This document shows, piece by piece, positions 52,212-64,000 of a stretch of 64,000 bases of DNA. The notes beneath the pieces were generated by a model. The model saw only the letters and a program-made list of their open reading frames with translations, did no database searches and was not told where the DNA came from. Position 1 is the first letter of the stretch. Each line of letters begins with the position of its first letter. A program made the position numbers and the translations under genes. The stretch is from Ananas comosus (Eukaryota > Streptophyta > Magnoliopsida > Poales > Bromeliaceae): the NCBI RefSeq assembly GCF_001540865.1, contig NC_033633.1:6760273-6824272 (forward strand). Direction: 5' to 3'.

Positions 52212-54953
52212 TGTCACGCCCGGGTACCAGCGGAAGCATATCCGGCACGTGCACAGACCCGCCATACACCTGCAGTATATAAGGCGTCTACGAGAAGCAA
52301 GTCGATAGAAGTAAACAAGGAATCCTATCCTGATATCAGGCCAAAGTGACAAAAGTCGATATACCAAGGAGAAGATCCAATCCCGAGTCAAAATCCAAAG
52401 TGTATACAAACCATGATCTCAGCAAAAAAGAGAAGTAACACTACTATAATCTCAACCCCGAAATAGAAATATACATCACGGGTGTACAAAAAGAAAAGAT
52501 ACAATGATGTCTCTCTATATATATAATGACATCACCCTCGGCCGTACCCGAAGTTGCAAGGTGATCGACTAGCACGCTCCTAGTAGTCCCTAGCTAGACG
52601 CGACTCCCTTGCCACGATCCCTAGCCTCTCCTGTAACACAGGCTCTGTAAAAACAACCACCAAAAAGCGTGAGAACTATTAACAATAGTTCCCAGTGGGT
52701 AAGGCCGCAGCCCTCGAATTACACCACTAGGCTGAGATGTACAGAATGGAAATAAAAGCAGTAATTTGCATGATATATTTTCAATGCTAAACATCCATAA
52801 GCCAATGTTAACAAATAATGAACATGTAACAACATGTGACATAGCATCAAGCAGTAATGAATCAACTGAATGATAGAAGCATGGCTACTACTATATAGCA
52901 ATAAACGTAGCATAAGTGTGTAAGTAAACTACTGTACACTGTAACTGGTAATTATTCATTACTGTTCAATTTCCTTTACACTTTTCCTTTCATTCACAGG
53001 GATCTACTCAAGGTAGTCAGCTTGCGCGCGCCTAATGGCCCCGGTGTAGTATACACTCCCACGGCAATCCAGTTCGGCAACCCAATCCCATCGGGCGAGC
53101 AACTTGCCGCGTAGGGCCAACTCCGGAGTGCCGGCTTGTAGGGAAGCTACCCTCACAAGCGTGTGCGAAATGAGCACGATGGCAAGCAAGCAGTCCATTA
53201 TCCACATTGTCAAATTCATATTTTCACATACAAAGTTCAGAACCCTCGATCCTCTGATCGGAATATCAATACACAATAGTAACAAAAGCTAGTATCCACT
53301 AGATTGTAAACATTGTAAGGGTAAAGCTAAATCACATAGCATTATAATCCTTTCCACTAGTATGGCCACTATCAACATAGTCATGAGCATGAGAGTCAAG
53401 AGAATGTCATGGTCTCTACAAAGTCACGAGAATATCATGTTCTCTACTCTACTAAAAGCATCATTAGTATGTCCATTAGTTATCTTAACTAAATATGAAC
53501 ATAAACATAGGCATAAAGACACTTATGCATGAGTACTTCTCTACTTCATAGAGGTTCTATTCAATCATATGTATAAATATCAACACTATAATATAGTGAC
53601 TCGTCTCAAATCGCTGTATCAATCACAAAAACATACAACTGATCATTCTATAGTACAATAGAACATAGGGGAGCTTTACTTGCTCTGGTTAGGTCGCGAC
53701 CCACCTAGTACTAGCTCGCCGATTATCCACAAGAAGTCCACAACGGCTCAACGAAGCCCCAATGCTGCTGAAAAACGAACGTCCAAGATTCGGATTAAAT
53801 CTACGGCCGAAATGTCCGATTTTCGACCTAGATTCCACTTAGTACAGAATAAGCTCTTAAATCCGCTGTTTAGGACTAGTGTAATACCTCAAGAGACGCC
53901 TCCAAGAGCTCTCACACAAGTCTGCTCACGACGATGCAAAGCTCGGTTCGCACTCATCGCTGCGAAAACATCGAGACGCATCAATATCTAACATATATAG
54001 CAAATATAGTCCGGATCTTGCAAATATTCCAGTTTCTAAACTGAAATCGGCTTACCTCAAGGTAGATATCTTCCAACCAGCTTATAGGGTACAAATTCAG
54101 CTTCAACCGAAGCTCGAAGACCTCGCTTGCGAAGGAACAATCCCCAATTTGCATTAGCTTCGGCTCAAACAATAGCATTTCGTTCCAAAGTAGCTTCAAT
54201 AAATGGCTAAATATCTCTATTAAGCTTCAAAGTAAGCTAACCCCCTTGGTCTAAGAGGTAATTCACAGCTAATTAAATACCAAACTTTATTTGCTGAATA
54301 TGTCACGACATAAAGCACTAGAACAAAAACCCGGAATCATTACTCAAACAGACGAATAAAACGTCGAAACGGGCGAAAGTGAGTCGATACCTTCATTCAA
54401 ACTTCAACAGTGACCTGCTGGTTCAGAGTCTGCGAAGACGCCGACTGCCAAAATACTCCTCACACGTCCACGGTAGGCCTGGACCGCTCGCAAATAGAGA
54501 AGAACGCCCGCGACGACGAAAACAGACGAAAATCGGCCGCGAATCGGACGTAGAAGAGAGATAAACGCCTAGAGAGAGAGAGAGAAGAAGGGAAAGAGAA
54601 TCTTCATCCCAGAAACTCTTCCATACTCCCACTTGGAAGTCCGCAGACCAGCGTGCCTGGATGCAAATAGGTACGGTTCCAATGTGCAAATTAGTCAAAT
54701 AACGGAAGCTGTAGCCACAGATCTGCCAGCTTGTATTCCGGGTACAAGGTAATGCTTACCGGTACAGCAAGCAAGAAAAAGGCGATTTCGCCGCAATCAA
54801 TGCACTTTCTTAGCTTTATCTAGCATTCGCAATCATCGTCTTCTAAGTTATAAAACCTGTCTATCCTAACCTTTTAAACATTAGGAGTGATCCAGCAACA
54901 GCCATTGCATCATACTCGAACTCCGCAATTTTGCAAAGTCCCAGTGTATTACA
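52212..54953 (-). mobile_element. Solo LTR of a third Gypsy family, inverted, inside element B's 3' LTR
   Basis: On the minus strand it runs from TGTAATACACTGGGACTTTG to GGTACCCGGGCGTGACA, 2742 bp, with the Gypsy-type CGTGACA end. The empty site is known from B's own 5' LTR (CTTGGAGGAG|CTAAGGCTAAGG). Flanks AGGAG and TGGTG agree at only 3 of 5 bases, but the right flank then continues CTAGGGCTAG as expected. No internal retrotransposon genes. Open frames inside it are not credible genes. Confidence 0.75.
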
Positions 54954-55534
54954 TGGTGCTAGGGCTAGCGTGAGTTTTGTAGAATAGGAGCAATAGGTTT
55001 GAATTTTGGGTTAGAATGGGAGCTTTTAGCTCCTAGAGGCTTAAAGGCTCTTGAGGCCATGTACACATGATTCCGATGAACTTAAGTGCTCTCATGGTGA
55101 ACTCCTTGTAAGTGGTGTTTGAGGCCGCTATGTGTGTGGTACTAAAGGTCAGAAACCTTGCTAGGATGCTCTTTAGAAGATATCCTAAGCTATTCCTTGC
55201 TTAGGGTTGGGATCGATTCTTGGGGAAGCCCTAAATGACATTATTAGGGCTTGGATTTGGGGCTTTTGCCCTAGGATTTTTCGGGGACAAATTGACCCCG
55301 TAGAAACCTAATTGGGGGTGCCCTAAACACGTTGGACAACTCCGTTTAACCTTGCGAAAATGATAGAGTGTAGTTCATGTACAAAAAGGCCTAATATGGC
55401 ACTATTTTGATTATAGGGCGCGGAATCGGCTTTCGTAAAGTGCGGGAGCTTTCATAATCTACACCCACATAACCAATAGAGGTGGGGGGTGCACGCCGGA
55501 ATCGTTGGATTCCCTTCTATGTCTGTTTTCTCTA
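54954..55534 (+). repeat. 3' LTR of element B, second part
   Basis: Continues the 5' LTR from about 44632 to 45211. The first 200 bp (to about 55160) differ by many single-base losses and changes, while the rest is almost identical, which hints at uneven sequence quality. It ends abruptly after 'TCTGTTTTCTCTA'. Confidence 0.75.
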
Positions 55535-57124
55535 ACGTGAGGTATTGAACTAAGCCAAAACAGGGATTTAAGCTATTCCTATGTATTAAGTGCAATTGCG
55601 CCGAAATTGGACATTTCAATCGTGATTTGATACGATCTTTGTGCTTCGTGTTCAGCAGGATTGAGACCTAGTGGAGCTGATCCTTGGGACTCCTTTGGAC
55701 TATTTGGAGCCTAGTACTAGGTGGGTCGGACCTACCCAGAGCAAGTGAAGCTCCCCTATGATCTATATGTACTATAGAATTGGTGTTGTTGTGAGCTTTT
55801 GTGTTTGACATAGGACTTGAGAAGTAAAATTGAATTGAAATCTCTATAAAGTAGAGAACACATATACATGAAAGTATTTATATTTGTATTCAATTCAGTT
55901 GAATGACTTATGAACAAGTGTAGGATGCACTTATAAAGTAGAGAACAATGACATTCTCTTGACTCTATAATAGAGAACTATGATATGCTTATGATTATAT
56001 TGACAGTGCCATAATAGTGGGAAGATTATAATGCCATGTGATTTAGCATTACGCTTACATGTTTACAATCTAGTGGACACTAGTTCTTGTTACTATTCGT
56101 GTATTGAAATTCCGATCAGAGGATCGAGGATAAGAACATTACAAATGAAAACATGATAATTGAGACCTGTGGACTGTGAAATATGCTTGCTTGCCATCGT
56201 GCTCATTCGCACACGCTTGTGAGGGTCGCTCCCTACAAGCCGGCACTCCGGAGTTGGCCTACGCGACAGTTGCTCGCCCGTGCGGGATTGGGTGCCGAAG
56301 TGGATTGCCGTGGGGAATGTTTACTACTACGGGCCCATTAGGCGCGGCGCAAGCTGGGTTACCTTGAGTAGGTCCCTGTGAATGAAAGAAAAGAGCTAAA
56401 GAAAATTGGACAGTAATGAATGATTACCAGTTACAGTGTACAGTAGTTACTACACATTTATGCTTATGTTCATGCTTATAGTAGTTGCTATGCTTCTATT
56501 AATCAGTTGATTCATTACTGTTGAGACTATGATTACATGTTGCTTACATGTTCATTAATTGTTAGCATTGAAAATATATCATGCAAATTACTGCTTTTAT
56601 TTCCATTCTGTACATCATGAGCCTAGTGGTGTAATTCGCCGAGGCTGGCGGCTTACCCACTCGGAACTATTGTTAATAGTTCTCACGCCCTTTTCTATGG
56701 TTGTTTTTACAGAGCCTGTTACAGGAGAGGCTAGGGATCGTGGCAAGGGAGTCGCGTCTAGCTAGACATTGCTAGGAGCATGCTAGTCGATCACCTTGCT
56801 ACTCGGGCTATGGCCGAAGGTGATGTCCCTATGTATAGAGAGACTACCATTGTATCTATTTTTGTATACCCAGTACTGTATATCTACTGTTTGGACCTGA
56901 TACTTTAGTTATGATACTCATCTTTTGGTTGAGATTTTTGGACTATACTCCTTTGCTCTATTGTTGATAGTATTGTTGACTTGTACTTTGCTCTGATATC
57001 AGGATAGAATTTCTATGATCTTCTTCCTGTCGACTTGTGTTCTTGTAGACGCCTTATATACTGCAGGTGTATGGCGGGTCTGTGCATGTACCGGATATGC
57101 TTCCGCTGGTACCCGGGCGTGACA
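55535..57124 (+). mobile_element. 3' part of the third-family Gypsy LTR, plus orientation
   Basis: Reverse-complement match to 52212-about 53890, for example the GAGGATCGAGG, AAGCCGGCACTCCGGAGTTGG and CCTGATATCAGGATAG blocks, ending GGTACCCGGGCGTGACA. Its 5' half is missing, and the sequence after its end is Copia coding sequence, not a primer site. Differs from the other copy by many small changes. Confidence 0.75.
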
Positions 57125-57128
57125 GAAT

Positions 57129-58968
57129 CACAATGTAGTTGTGAGCAAACATGCTATTTTCTTGAAAAAACAGTTTATTCAAGAAGCTAGTGGGACAAAA
57201 ATTGAGCTCGAAGAGAGAGTCTCTGAGGAGCAACGAGTCATCAAACCTACAGAACCTATTCAAGCTGAGCCAGTACATGTAGTACCTCCTCCACCTCGTA
57301 GGTCGAGTAGAATCTCCCATCCCACTAAAAGATACTTAGGTATCGTTACAGAGAAAGTAGAGGAAATGTTCCTCATGGAAGATAGGGAACATGGAGATGA
57401 TCCCAAAACCTACAACGAGGCGATGTCTGATATCGATTCCGAGAAATGGCTGGAGGCCATAAAGTCAGAAATTTACTCAATGCACTCCAACCAGGTTTGG
57501 ATTTTGGTAGACCCACCAGAAGGTATAGTACCTATCGAGTGTAAATGGATCTATAAAAGAAAGATAGGTTCGGATGTAAAGGTAGAGACCTATAAAGCAA
57601 GCTGGTTGCGAAAGGTTATAGTCAACGCGAAGGCATTGACTATCAGGAGACCTTTTCATCTGTGGCCATGCTTAAATCTATTCGAACACTGCTTGCCCTT
57701 GCAGCATACTATGATTATGAGATCTAGCAAATAGATGTGAAAACTGTCTTCCTAAATGGATATCTTGAGGAAGATATCTATATGGAGCAGCCTTTGGGTT
57801 TCACTTCCGATGACGAAAGTCACAAAGTATGCAAGTTGCAATGGTCATTTATGGATTTAAGCAAGCATCTCAGACTTGGAATACTCGTTTTGATGACGTG
57901 ATTAAATTGTTTGATTTCGTTAAGAATGAGGAGGAACTATGTGTTTATAAAAAGGTCAGTGGGAGAGCTGTCGCATTCCTCATATTGTACGTGGATGACA
58001 TTCTCCTAATTGGGAATGACATTTCAATGCTGACTTCAGTTAAAATATGTTTGTCTAAAGAATTCTCCATGAAAGATCTAGGGAAAGCATCCTATATTTT
58101 GGGGATAAAGGTCTATATAGATAGATCTAAAAGGATGCTAGGCCTCTCACAGAAAATGTATATAGAAGAGGTGCTGAAGAGGTTCGGCATGGAAAACTCC
58201 AAAAGGGGACTTTTACTTCTTAGACATGGAATTTATCTCTCTAAGAAAATGTGCCCCAATATATTTGAGGAGATTCAACGTATGAGTAAGATCCCTTATG
58301 CATCAGCTATAGGGAGTCTTATGTATGCCATACTATGTACACGACCTGATATCGTGCTTGCTGTGAGTGTCACAAGTAGATATCAATCTAATCCAGGTGA
58401 GAAGCACTAGATTGCTGTGAAGAACATACTCAAGTACTTGAGAAGGACTAAGAATATGTTCTTGGTCTTTAGAGAATGAGAGTTGAAAGTACAAGGATAT
58501 ACTGATTCAGACTTTATGTCTGATGTTGACGATAGAAAGTCTATGTCAGGATGTGTGTTCTTATGCAATGGTGGCTCTGTGTATTGGAAGAGTTCCAAAC
58601 AACCAATTATTGCTGACTCTACTATGGAAGCAGAGTATATCGCCGCATCTGAAGCTACAAAGGAAGCCTTCTGGTTCAAGAAATTTGTCGCAGAACTAGA
58701 TGTGATGCCATCGGATGCCATACCACTATATTGTGACAACAATGGCGCCATAGCCCTAGCTAAGGAGCCCAGGTCTCATCAGAAGTCCAAACATATAGAG
58801 CGGCGGTTTCATATTATACGCGACTACCTCGACAAGAAATACATCGAGATGCAGAGAGTAGACTCCACGGATATCGTGGCAGATCCATTGACTAAACCAC
58901 TTAGCCAACAGAAGACTGAAGTCCACCTTGAGAAGATAGGGCTTAGGTATATGGCTGATTGGCTTTAG
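57129..58968 (+). pseudogene. Copia pol: integrase end, reverse transcriptase, RNase H
   Basis: Reads HNVVVSKHAIFLKKQFIQEA and RRSSRISHPTKRY (integrase to RT linker), then RT with DPKTYNEAMSDIDSEKWLEA and IECKWIYKRK. A frame break follows near 57600-57830. The catalytic YVDD is at 57988-57999, followed by KDLGKASYILGI and GLSQKMYIEEVLKRFGM. A stop in CCAGGTGAGAAGCACTAG at 58410 and another near 58477 precede RNase H (YTDSDFMSDVDDRKSMSGCV, EAEYIAASEA, CDNNGAIALAK, HIIRDYL, VADPLTKPL), which ends at 58968. Broken, so it depends on other copies. Confidence 0.85.
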
Positions 58969-58982
58969 TGCAAGTGGGAGAT

Positions 58983-60754
58983 TGTTAGATGTGTGCCGTA
59001 GAAGCCAACCAAGCCGACACATGTATTCTTTCTAGGACATAAATTTGTATTTGACTTTTAAATATTATGAATAACTTTGGATTTTTATTTCCATTCATAT
59101 TGTGTATGTGTCCATGAATCATCCAAGAAATTAATAAGATGATGACATATATTCTCAAGTGTTGAGAATTTGAGACATGTGCCATTGGTGGTTAATTCCT
59201 AAATGCTCCCGATCAATGGATCATCATGGGGATGATGATTGATCCAGTGAGATTGGTGCATAGGTCGCTTTCCTTTCTGGGTAGACGAGTCTCGAGTACA
59301 GTGTGGGGACACTGAAGCAAATATGCAGGTGGTTGTTAGAGAACAAGGGTACCGAGCGTGACCAATGCGAGAAGTCACTTGGATGTCTACTCACTCGTCA
59401 GTGACTTACTAAATGTTGTAGTAGTGTGACTGGTCCTTTGACCTGCGGTGCCTCGGCTATTCACAATGAGGTTACTGTAGTTTGACTGTACATACACTTC
59501 GTCCCTAGCCATTCGGATCCTTGCGGTGCATGTTGGCTGCAGTAGGTTCATTGTAGGAATAGGATGCACACTCAGATGGAATCTATCTCCCTTGGTAGAT
59601 AGGGGTGTTAGTCCTATGTGATTTATGAGACTGAGTTTAGAAGATCTTGGCCAGGGCAGAATAAATAGCGGAAAAGGGTTTCCGATATTAGAAACTCGAG
59701 TCGAATAAATTTAACATATGACAGACGATGGGGTTTGACGAGTTATTCCATAACCTCCGTCTAGTCGTGACTCATGATAGAATGATTGTGTCACACGGTA
59801 ACTGCACCAAGAGGTTCAGTATTTCATTCTACTGGAAAGCCACTACATGCTGCTAGGCGTCATTGGTGGATTGTGAGACTCATGAGAATTATCTAGATGA
59901 TCGATAATTCTCATTGGGCTGAGTTGGAATTGTTTCGACCCACTGAAAGGAGTTTCAGTGATATTGTTGATAGTGATCAAAATATATCTCACTACCAGAT
60001 AGAATAGAACTTATGGGGTCACATACATAAGAGGTTGTGATTGATCGGATAGCTAGATCGCGATTATTGAATCGCCGGAGGACCTAATTGTCAATATATT
60101 GATAATTGAACTAATTTGTAATTATTACAAATTAGTGGTATTAAAGTGTAAATGTTACAAGAGAGGACTTACTAATAGTTAGTAAATTATAAGAGAACTT
60201 ATGTGCAAATATTGTATTATTAATTTGATAAGATCAAATTAATATAAAGTTCAAGTCGAATCAAATTAGAATTTGATTGATCTAACTAATTAAGGAAAGG
60301 ATAAATTTAAATCTAGATTTGTACTTATCCTTAATGGTTATTATATTATTAAAAAAGGATTATATTACTCTATATAATAATACAGTAGTTTTTAGAAAAC
60401 CCTAGTCGTTATCTCTCTTCTCCTCTCTCTTCCATATTCTAGCAAGAACGACGTCCTTTGCAAGGGAGCTAGCACCCCGGTGAGGCTATCGATCAAATCA
60501 TCAACCTTGTGTGGATACCTATAGAGGCCGGATGTGTGTGCGGCTTCAAGAGAACCCAATTCCACGATCATCAAGTTGAGGTGAAGATCTATCCGCGAAA
60601 AAGGTAAAGATTCGATCTTGTTTTTCTTCTTTAATCTTAAAAAACATGAGGGATCCTAATTGCGTGGTTTTTGAGATTAGATCTCGAGAGTTTTCAAAAT
60701 CAAATTTGTTTGATTCTTTTTCACTGCGTTTTTACCGTACGCAATTTTCTAATA
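58983..60754 (+). repeat. Copia 3' LTR (1772 bp), complete
   Basis: Starts TGTTAGATGTGTGCC and ends GCAATTTTCTAATA, the terminal CA changed to TA. It reads as the reverse complement of 61312-63091 and gives the full-length reference for the solo LTR pieces at 20847 and 24859. No gene is seen inside it. Confidence 0.85.
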
Positions 60755-61311
60755 GATGTATGCCTCTAAACACTCCTTAGGTACTGGATGGTGTAATGCA
60801 CAATACACCAAGCATCCTATTTAAAAGTGCTCCCCACCCAGAAGCTTCGTTTTTGAACTCTAATTCAATTATAAAACATTCGAAAAACCCTTTTAAAACT
60901 GTTTTCCACTCAGAAACTCTATTTTGAAAACCGACTACCATGAGGGGTAGAAAACCACCAAGTATGAATACATAAAACCGAAACCAATTATCTAATCGCA
61001 TGTATAATAAAAACATCGACATATCCACTAAAACCAAATCACGAACATTCAAACAATCATAGGAATCATCTAACTGAACCATTAGTGTTTTTTTTTCCCC
61101 TTTAAGAGCTCTTTCATATATGTCCCGGCAAAATCTTTTGTTTACATTTGTTCCCCTAATCTTAACTTAGGGATGCATTCAGTTCACACTAGAAGTTGGT
61201 TTGTATAGAAAGAAGTTCTCTAAAAGGGGCATTTCTATGAGGGCATATACAATAAAACTAAGTTTTTGAAAATACTATCAAAATTCAGATTTTGTAAGGG
61301 CACATCCATAG
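60755..61311. other. Spacer between two tail-to-tail Copia elements
   Basis: 557 bp of AT-rich sequence without a gene. Short repeated words occur (GTGCTCCCCACCCAGAAGC, TTTTCCACTCAGAAACT). A 101-codon open frame on the minus strand shows no known domain. Confidence 0.4.
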
Positions 61312-63091
61312 TGTTAGAAAATTGCGTACGGTAAAAAAAACGCAGCAGAAAAAGAATCAAACAAATTTGATTTTTGAAAACTTCCGAGATCCAATCTCAA
61401 AAACCAAGCAATTAGGATCCCTCATATTTTTTAAGATTAAAGAAGAAAAACAAGATCGAATCTTTACCGTTTTCGCGGATAGATCTTCACCTCAACTTGA
61501 TGATCGTGGAATTGGGTTCTCTTGAAACCGCACACACGTCCGGCCTCTATAGGTATCCACACAAGGTTGATGATTTGATCGATAGCCTCACCGGGGTGCT
61601 AGCTCCCTTGCAAAGGACGTTGTTCTTGCTAGAATATGGAAGAGAGAGGAGAAGAGAGATAACGGCTAGGGTTTTCTAAAAACTACCGTATTATTATATA
61701 GAGTAATATAATAATATTCCTAATAATATAATCACAATTAAGGATAAGTATAAATCTAGATTTAAATTTATCATTTCCTTAATTGGTTAGATCGATCAAA
61801 TCCTAATTTGATTCGACTTGAATTTTATATTAATTTGATCTTATCAAATTAATAATGCAATAATTGCACATAAGTCCTCTTATAATTTACTAACTATTAG
61901 TAAGTCCTCTCCTGTAACATTTACACTTTAAAACTACTAATTTGTAACAATTATAAATTAGTCCAATTATCAACATATTGACAATTAGGTCCTCCAGTGA
62001 TTCAATAATTACGATCTAGCTATCTAATCAATCACAACCTCTTATGTGTGTGACCCCATAGGTTCTATTCTATCTGGTAGTAAGATATATTTTAATCACT
62101 ATCAACAATATCACCGAAACTCCTTTCAATGGATCAGAACACTTCTAACTCAGCCCAATGAGAATTATTGATCATCTAGATAATTCTCATGAGTCTCACA
62201 GTCCACCAGTGACGCCTAGCAGCATGTAGTGGCATTCCAGTAGAATGGAATACTGAACCTCTTGGTGCAGTTACCGTGTGATACAATCCTTCTATCATGA
62301 GTCCCGACTAGACGGAGGTTATGGAATAACTTGTCAAACCCCATCGTATGTCATATGTTAAATTTATTCGACTCGAGTTTCTAATATCGGAAACCCTTTT
62401 CCGCTATTTATTCTGCCCTGGCCAAGGTCTTTTAAACTCGGTCTCATAAATCACATAGGACTAACACCCATATCTCCCAAGTTAGATAGATTCCATCTAA
62501 GTGCGCATCCTATTCCTACAATGAACCTACTGCAGCCAACATGCACCGCAAGGACCCGAATGGCTAGGGACCAAGTGTATGTACAGTCAAACTACAGTAA
62601 CCTCATTGTGAATAGCCGAGGCACCGCGGGTCAAAGGACCAGTCACACTACTACAACATTAAGTAAGTCACTGACGAGTGAGTAGACATCCAAGTGACTT
62701 CTCGCGTTGGTCACGCTCGGTACCCTTGTTCTCTAACAACCACCTACATATTCGCTTCAGTCTCCCCACACTGTCGACTCAAGACTCGTCTACCCAGAAA
62801 AGGAAGCGACCTATGCACCAATCTCACCGGATCAATCACCGTCCCCGTGATGATCCATTGATCGGGAGCATTTAGGAATTAACCACCAATGACACATGTC
62901 TCAAATTCTCAACACTTGAGAACATATGTCATCATCTTATTAATTCCTTGGACGATTCATGGACACATACATAACATGAATGAAAATAAAAACCCAAAGT
63001 TATTCATAATATTTAAAAGTCAAATACAAATTTATGTCCTAAAAAGAATATATGTGTCGGCATGGTTGGCTTCTAGGGCATACATCTAACA
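61312..63091 (-). repeat. Copia 3' LTR of the second, inverted element
   Basis: Minus-strand LTR, 1780 bp, ending in the CTAACA/TGTTAG pair; the complement of the polypurine tract (ATCTCCCACTTG) follows at 63092-63103. Confidence 0.85.
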
Positions 63092-63103
63092 ATCTCCCAC
63101 TTG

Positions 63104-64000
63104 CACTAAAGCCAATCAGCCATATACCTAAGCCCCATCTTCTCAAGGTGGACTTCAGTCTTCTGCTGGCTAAGTGGTTTAGTCAATGGGTCTGCCACGT
63201 TATCCGTGGAGTCTACTCTCTGCATCTCGATATATTTCTATCGAGGTAGTCGCGTATAATATGAAACCGCCGCTCTATATGTTTAGACTTCTGATGAGAC
63301 CTGGGCTCCTTAGCTTTGGCTATGGCGCTATTTTTGTCGCATCAGAGTGGTATGACATCCGATGGCATCACACTTAATTCCGCGACAAACTTTATGAATC
63401 AGAAGGCCTACATCAAATGCGGCGATATACTCTGCTTCTATGGTAGGGTGGTTGTTTGGAACTCTTCCAATACACCAAACCACTATCGCATAAGAACACA
63501 CATCCTGACGTAGACTTTCTATTGTCAACATCAGACATAAAGTCTGAATCAGTATATCCTTGTACTTTCAACTCTCCTTCTCCAAAGACCAAGAACATAT
63601 TCTTAGTGCTTCTCAAGTACTTGAGTATGTTCTTCACAGCAGTCCAATGCTCATCGCCTGGATTAGATTGATATCTGCTTGTGACACTCACAGCAAGCAC
63701 GATATTAGGTCGTGTACATAGTATGGCGTATATAAGACTCCCTATAGCTGAGGCATAAGGGATCTTACTCATACGTTGAATCTCTTTAAATGTATTGGTG
63801 CACATTTTCGTAGAGAGATAAAATCCATATCTAAGAGGTAAAAGTCCCCTTTTGGAGTTTTCCATGCCGAACCTTTTCAGCACCTCTTCTATGTACATTT
63901 TCTGTGAGAGGCCTAGCATTCTTTTAGATCTATCTCTATAGACCTTAATCCCCAATATATAGAATGCTTCCCCTAAATCTTTTATGGAGAATTCTTTAGA
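63104..64000 (-). pseudogene. Copia pol of the second element (RT and RNase H), cut by the window edge
   Basis: On the minus strand RT is visible from the window edge (GIKVYRDRSKRMLGLSQKMY, GMENSKRG, YASAIGSLIYAILCTRP), continuing without a stop through VKNILKYL to RNase H (YTDSDFMSDVDNRKSTSGC, VYWKSSKQP). After 63413 the frame breaks (EAEYIAAF-DV in another frame), then remnants of the domain end run to 63104. The catalytic YVDD would lie beyond 64000. Same family as 57125-60754. Confidence 0.85.

Larger units (their letters stand above)
43983..55534 (+). mobile_element. Gypsy element B (Tekay-type chromovirus), nearly complete, nested in element A
   Basis: 5' LTR 43983-46441, Met-tRNA primer site 46449-46460, gag-pol 46784-51498, polypurine tract TAGGGGTGGAGAA at 51551-51563, 3' LTR from 51564. 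The 3' LTR is interrupted at 52212-54953 by a solo LTR of another family and is cut off at about 55534, about 900 bp before its expected end. By eye the first 600 bp of the LTRs differ by a few percent or less, so insertion is recent compared with A. The left flank is GCCGT in A's integrase; the right flank is missing. Confidence 0.85.
57125..60754 (+). mobile_element. 5'-truncated Copia retrotransposon with complete 3' LTR
   Basis: Starts inside pol directly after the LTR fragment ending at 57124; gag, protease and most of integrase are missing. Pol remnants run to 58968, a polypurine tract CAAGTGGGAGAT is at 58971-58982, and the 3' LTR is 58983-60754. It is the same family as the solo LTR at 20847-25066 and the element at 61312-64000. 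Confidence 0.85.

Noticed and set aside
53004..53292. Short open frames on both strands of the inserted LTR (also 54379-54698)
   Set aside because: Located inside the third-family solo LTR, not conserved in the inverted fragment at 55535-57124.
1..64000. CRISPR arrays, operons, riboswitches or other prokaryotic systems
   Set aside because: No regularly spaced repeats with unique spacers; introns, LTR elements and plant genes show this is eukaryotic nuclear DNA.

Overview
The window is nuclear DNA of a flowering plant, probably a monocot. The evidence is a GC-rich arogenate dehydrogenase gene with GCC/CTC-heavy codons, a first exon of the Golgi-tethering gene COG7, fragments of a cysteine-rich receptor-like kinase, pieces of plastid DNA, and nested plant retrotransposons (Tekay-type Gypsy, SIRE-type and other Copia, a Cassandra-like solo LTR). 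The species cannot be named from the sequence. There is no operon, CRISPR array or bacterial feature. The only gene that looks whole is arogenate dehydrogenase at 16871-17926; nearly everything else is transposon, pseudogene or fragment.

Layout. 1-4.1 kb: COG7 exon 1 and a T-rich intron holding a 2.7-kb Mutator-like element (9-bp target duplication, 93-bp terminal inverted repeats) that carries the ectodomain exon of a cysteine-rich receptor kinase: a Pack-MULE. 4.1-14.5 kb: a replication protein A (RPA70)-like gene in two inverted, degenerate copies meeting at a 114-bp near-perfect palindrome. One copy is split by a SIRE-like Copia element that has gag and a plant-transposon-domain protein but no visible polymerase. 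14.5-16.5 kb: AT-rich degenerate repeats. 16.8-18.1 kb: arogenate dehydrogenase, with human-type telomere repeats inside its transit-peptide coding region.

18.7-26.8 kb: a PIF/Harbinger-type element (TAA target duplication) carrying a Myb/SANT-like accessory gene. One exon of that gene is split by a hAT-type element (exact 8-bp duplication) and, next to it, by a Copia solo LTR (exact 5-bp duplication). The middle of that solo LTR is replaced by an 853-base gap and a 2.6-kb contig, gap-bounded on both sides, that carries an inverted version of the same locus plus a truncated, nearly identical second copy of arogenate dehydrogenase. I read this as a probable assembly fault. 26.8-36.8 kb: gene-poor, with small DNA transposons and a plastid-derived mosaic joining accD and ndhG fragments.

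36.8-57.1 kb: nested Gypsy elements. Element A (decayed) carries a Cassandra-like, 5S-rRNA-derived solo LTR with an exact 5-bp duplication. Element B, whose polyprotein lies in one frame apart from six stops, is inserted in A's integrase. A solo LTR of a third family sits in B's 3' LTR, and a second, inverted fragment of that family follows. 57.1-64 kb: two copies of one Copia family arranged tail to tail.

Single Ns at 3711, 5498, 5902, 18995 and 24858 look like contig joins; several odd duplications are bounded by them and should not be read as biology without long-read support.
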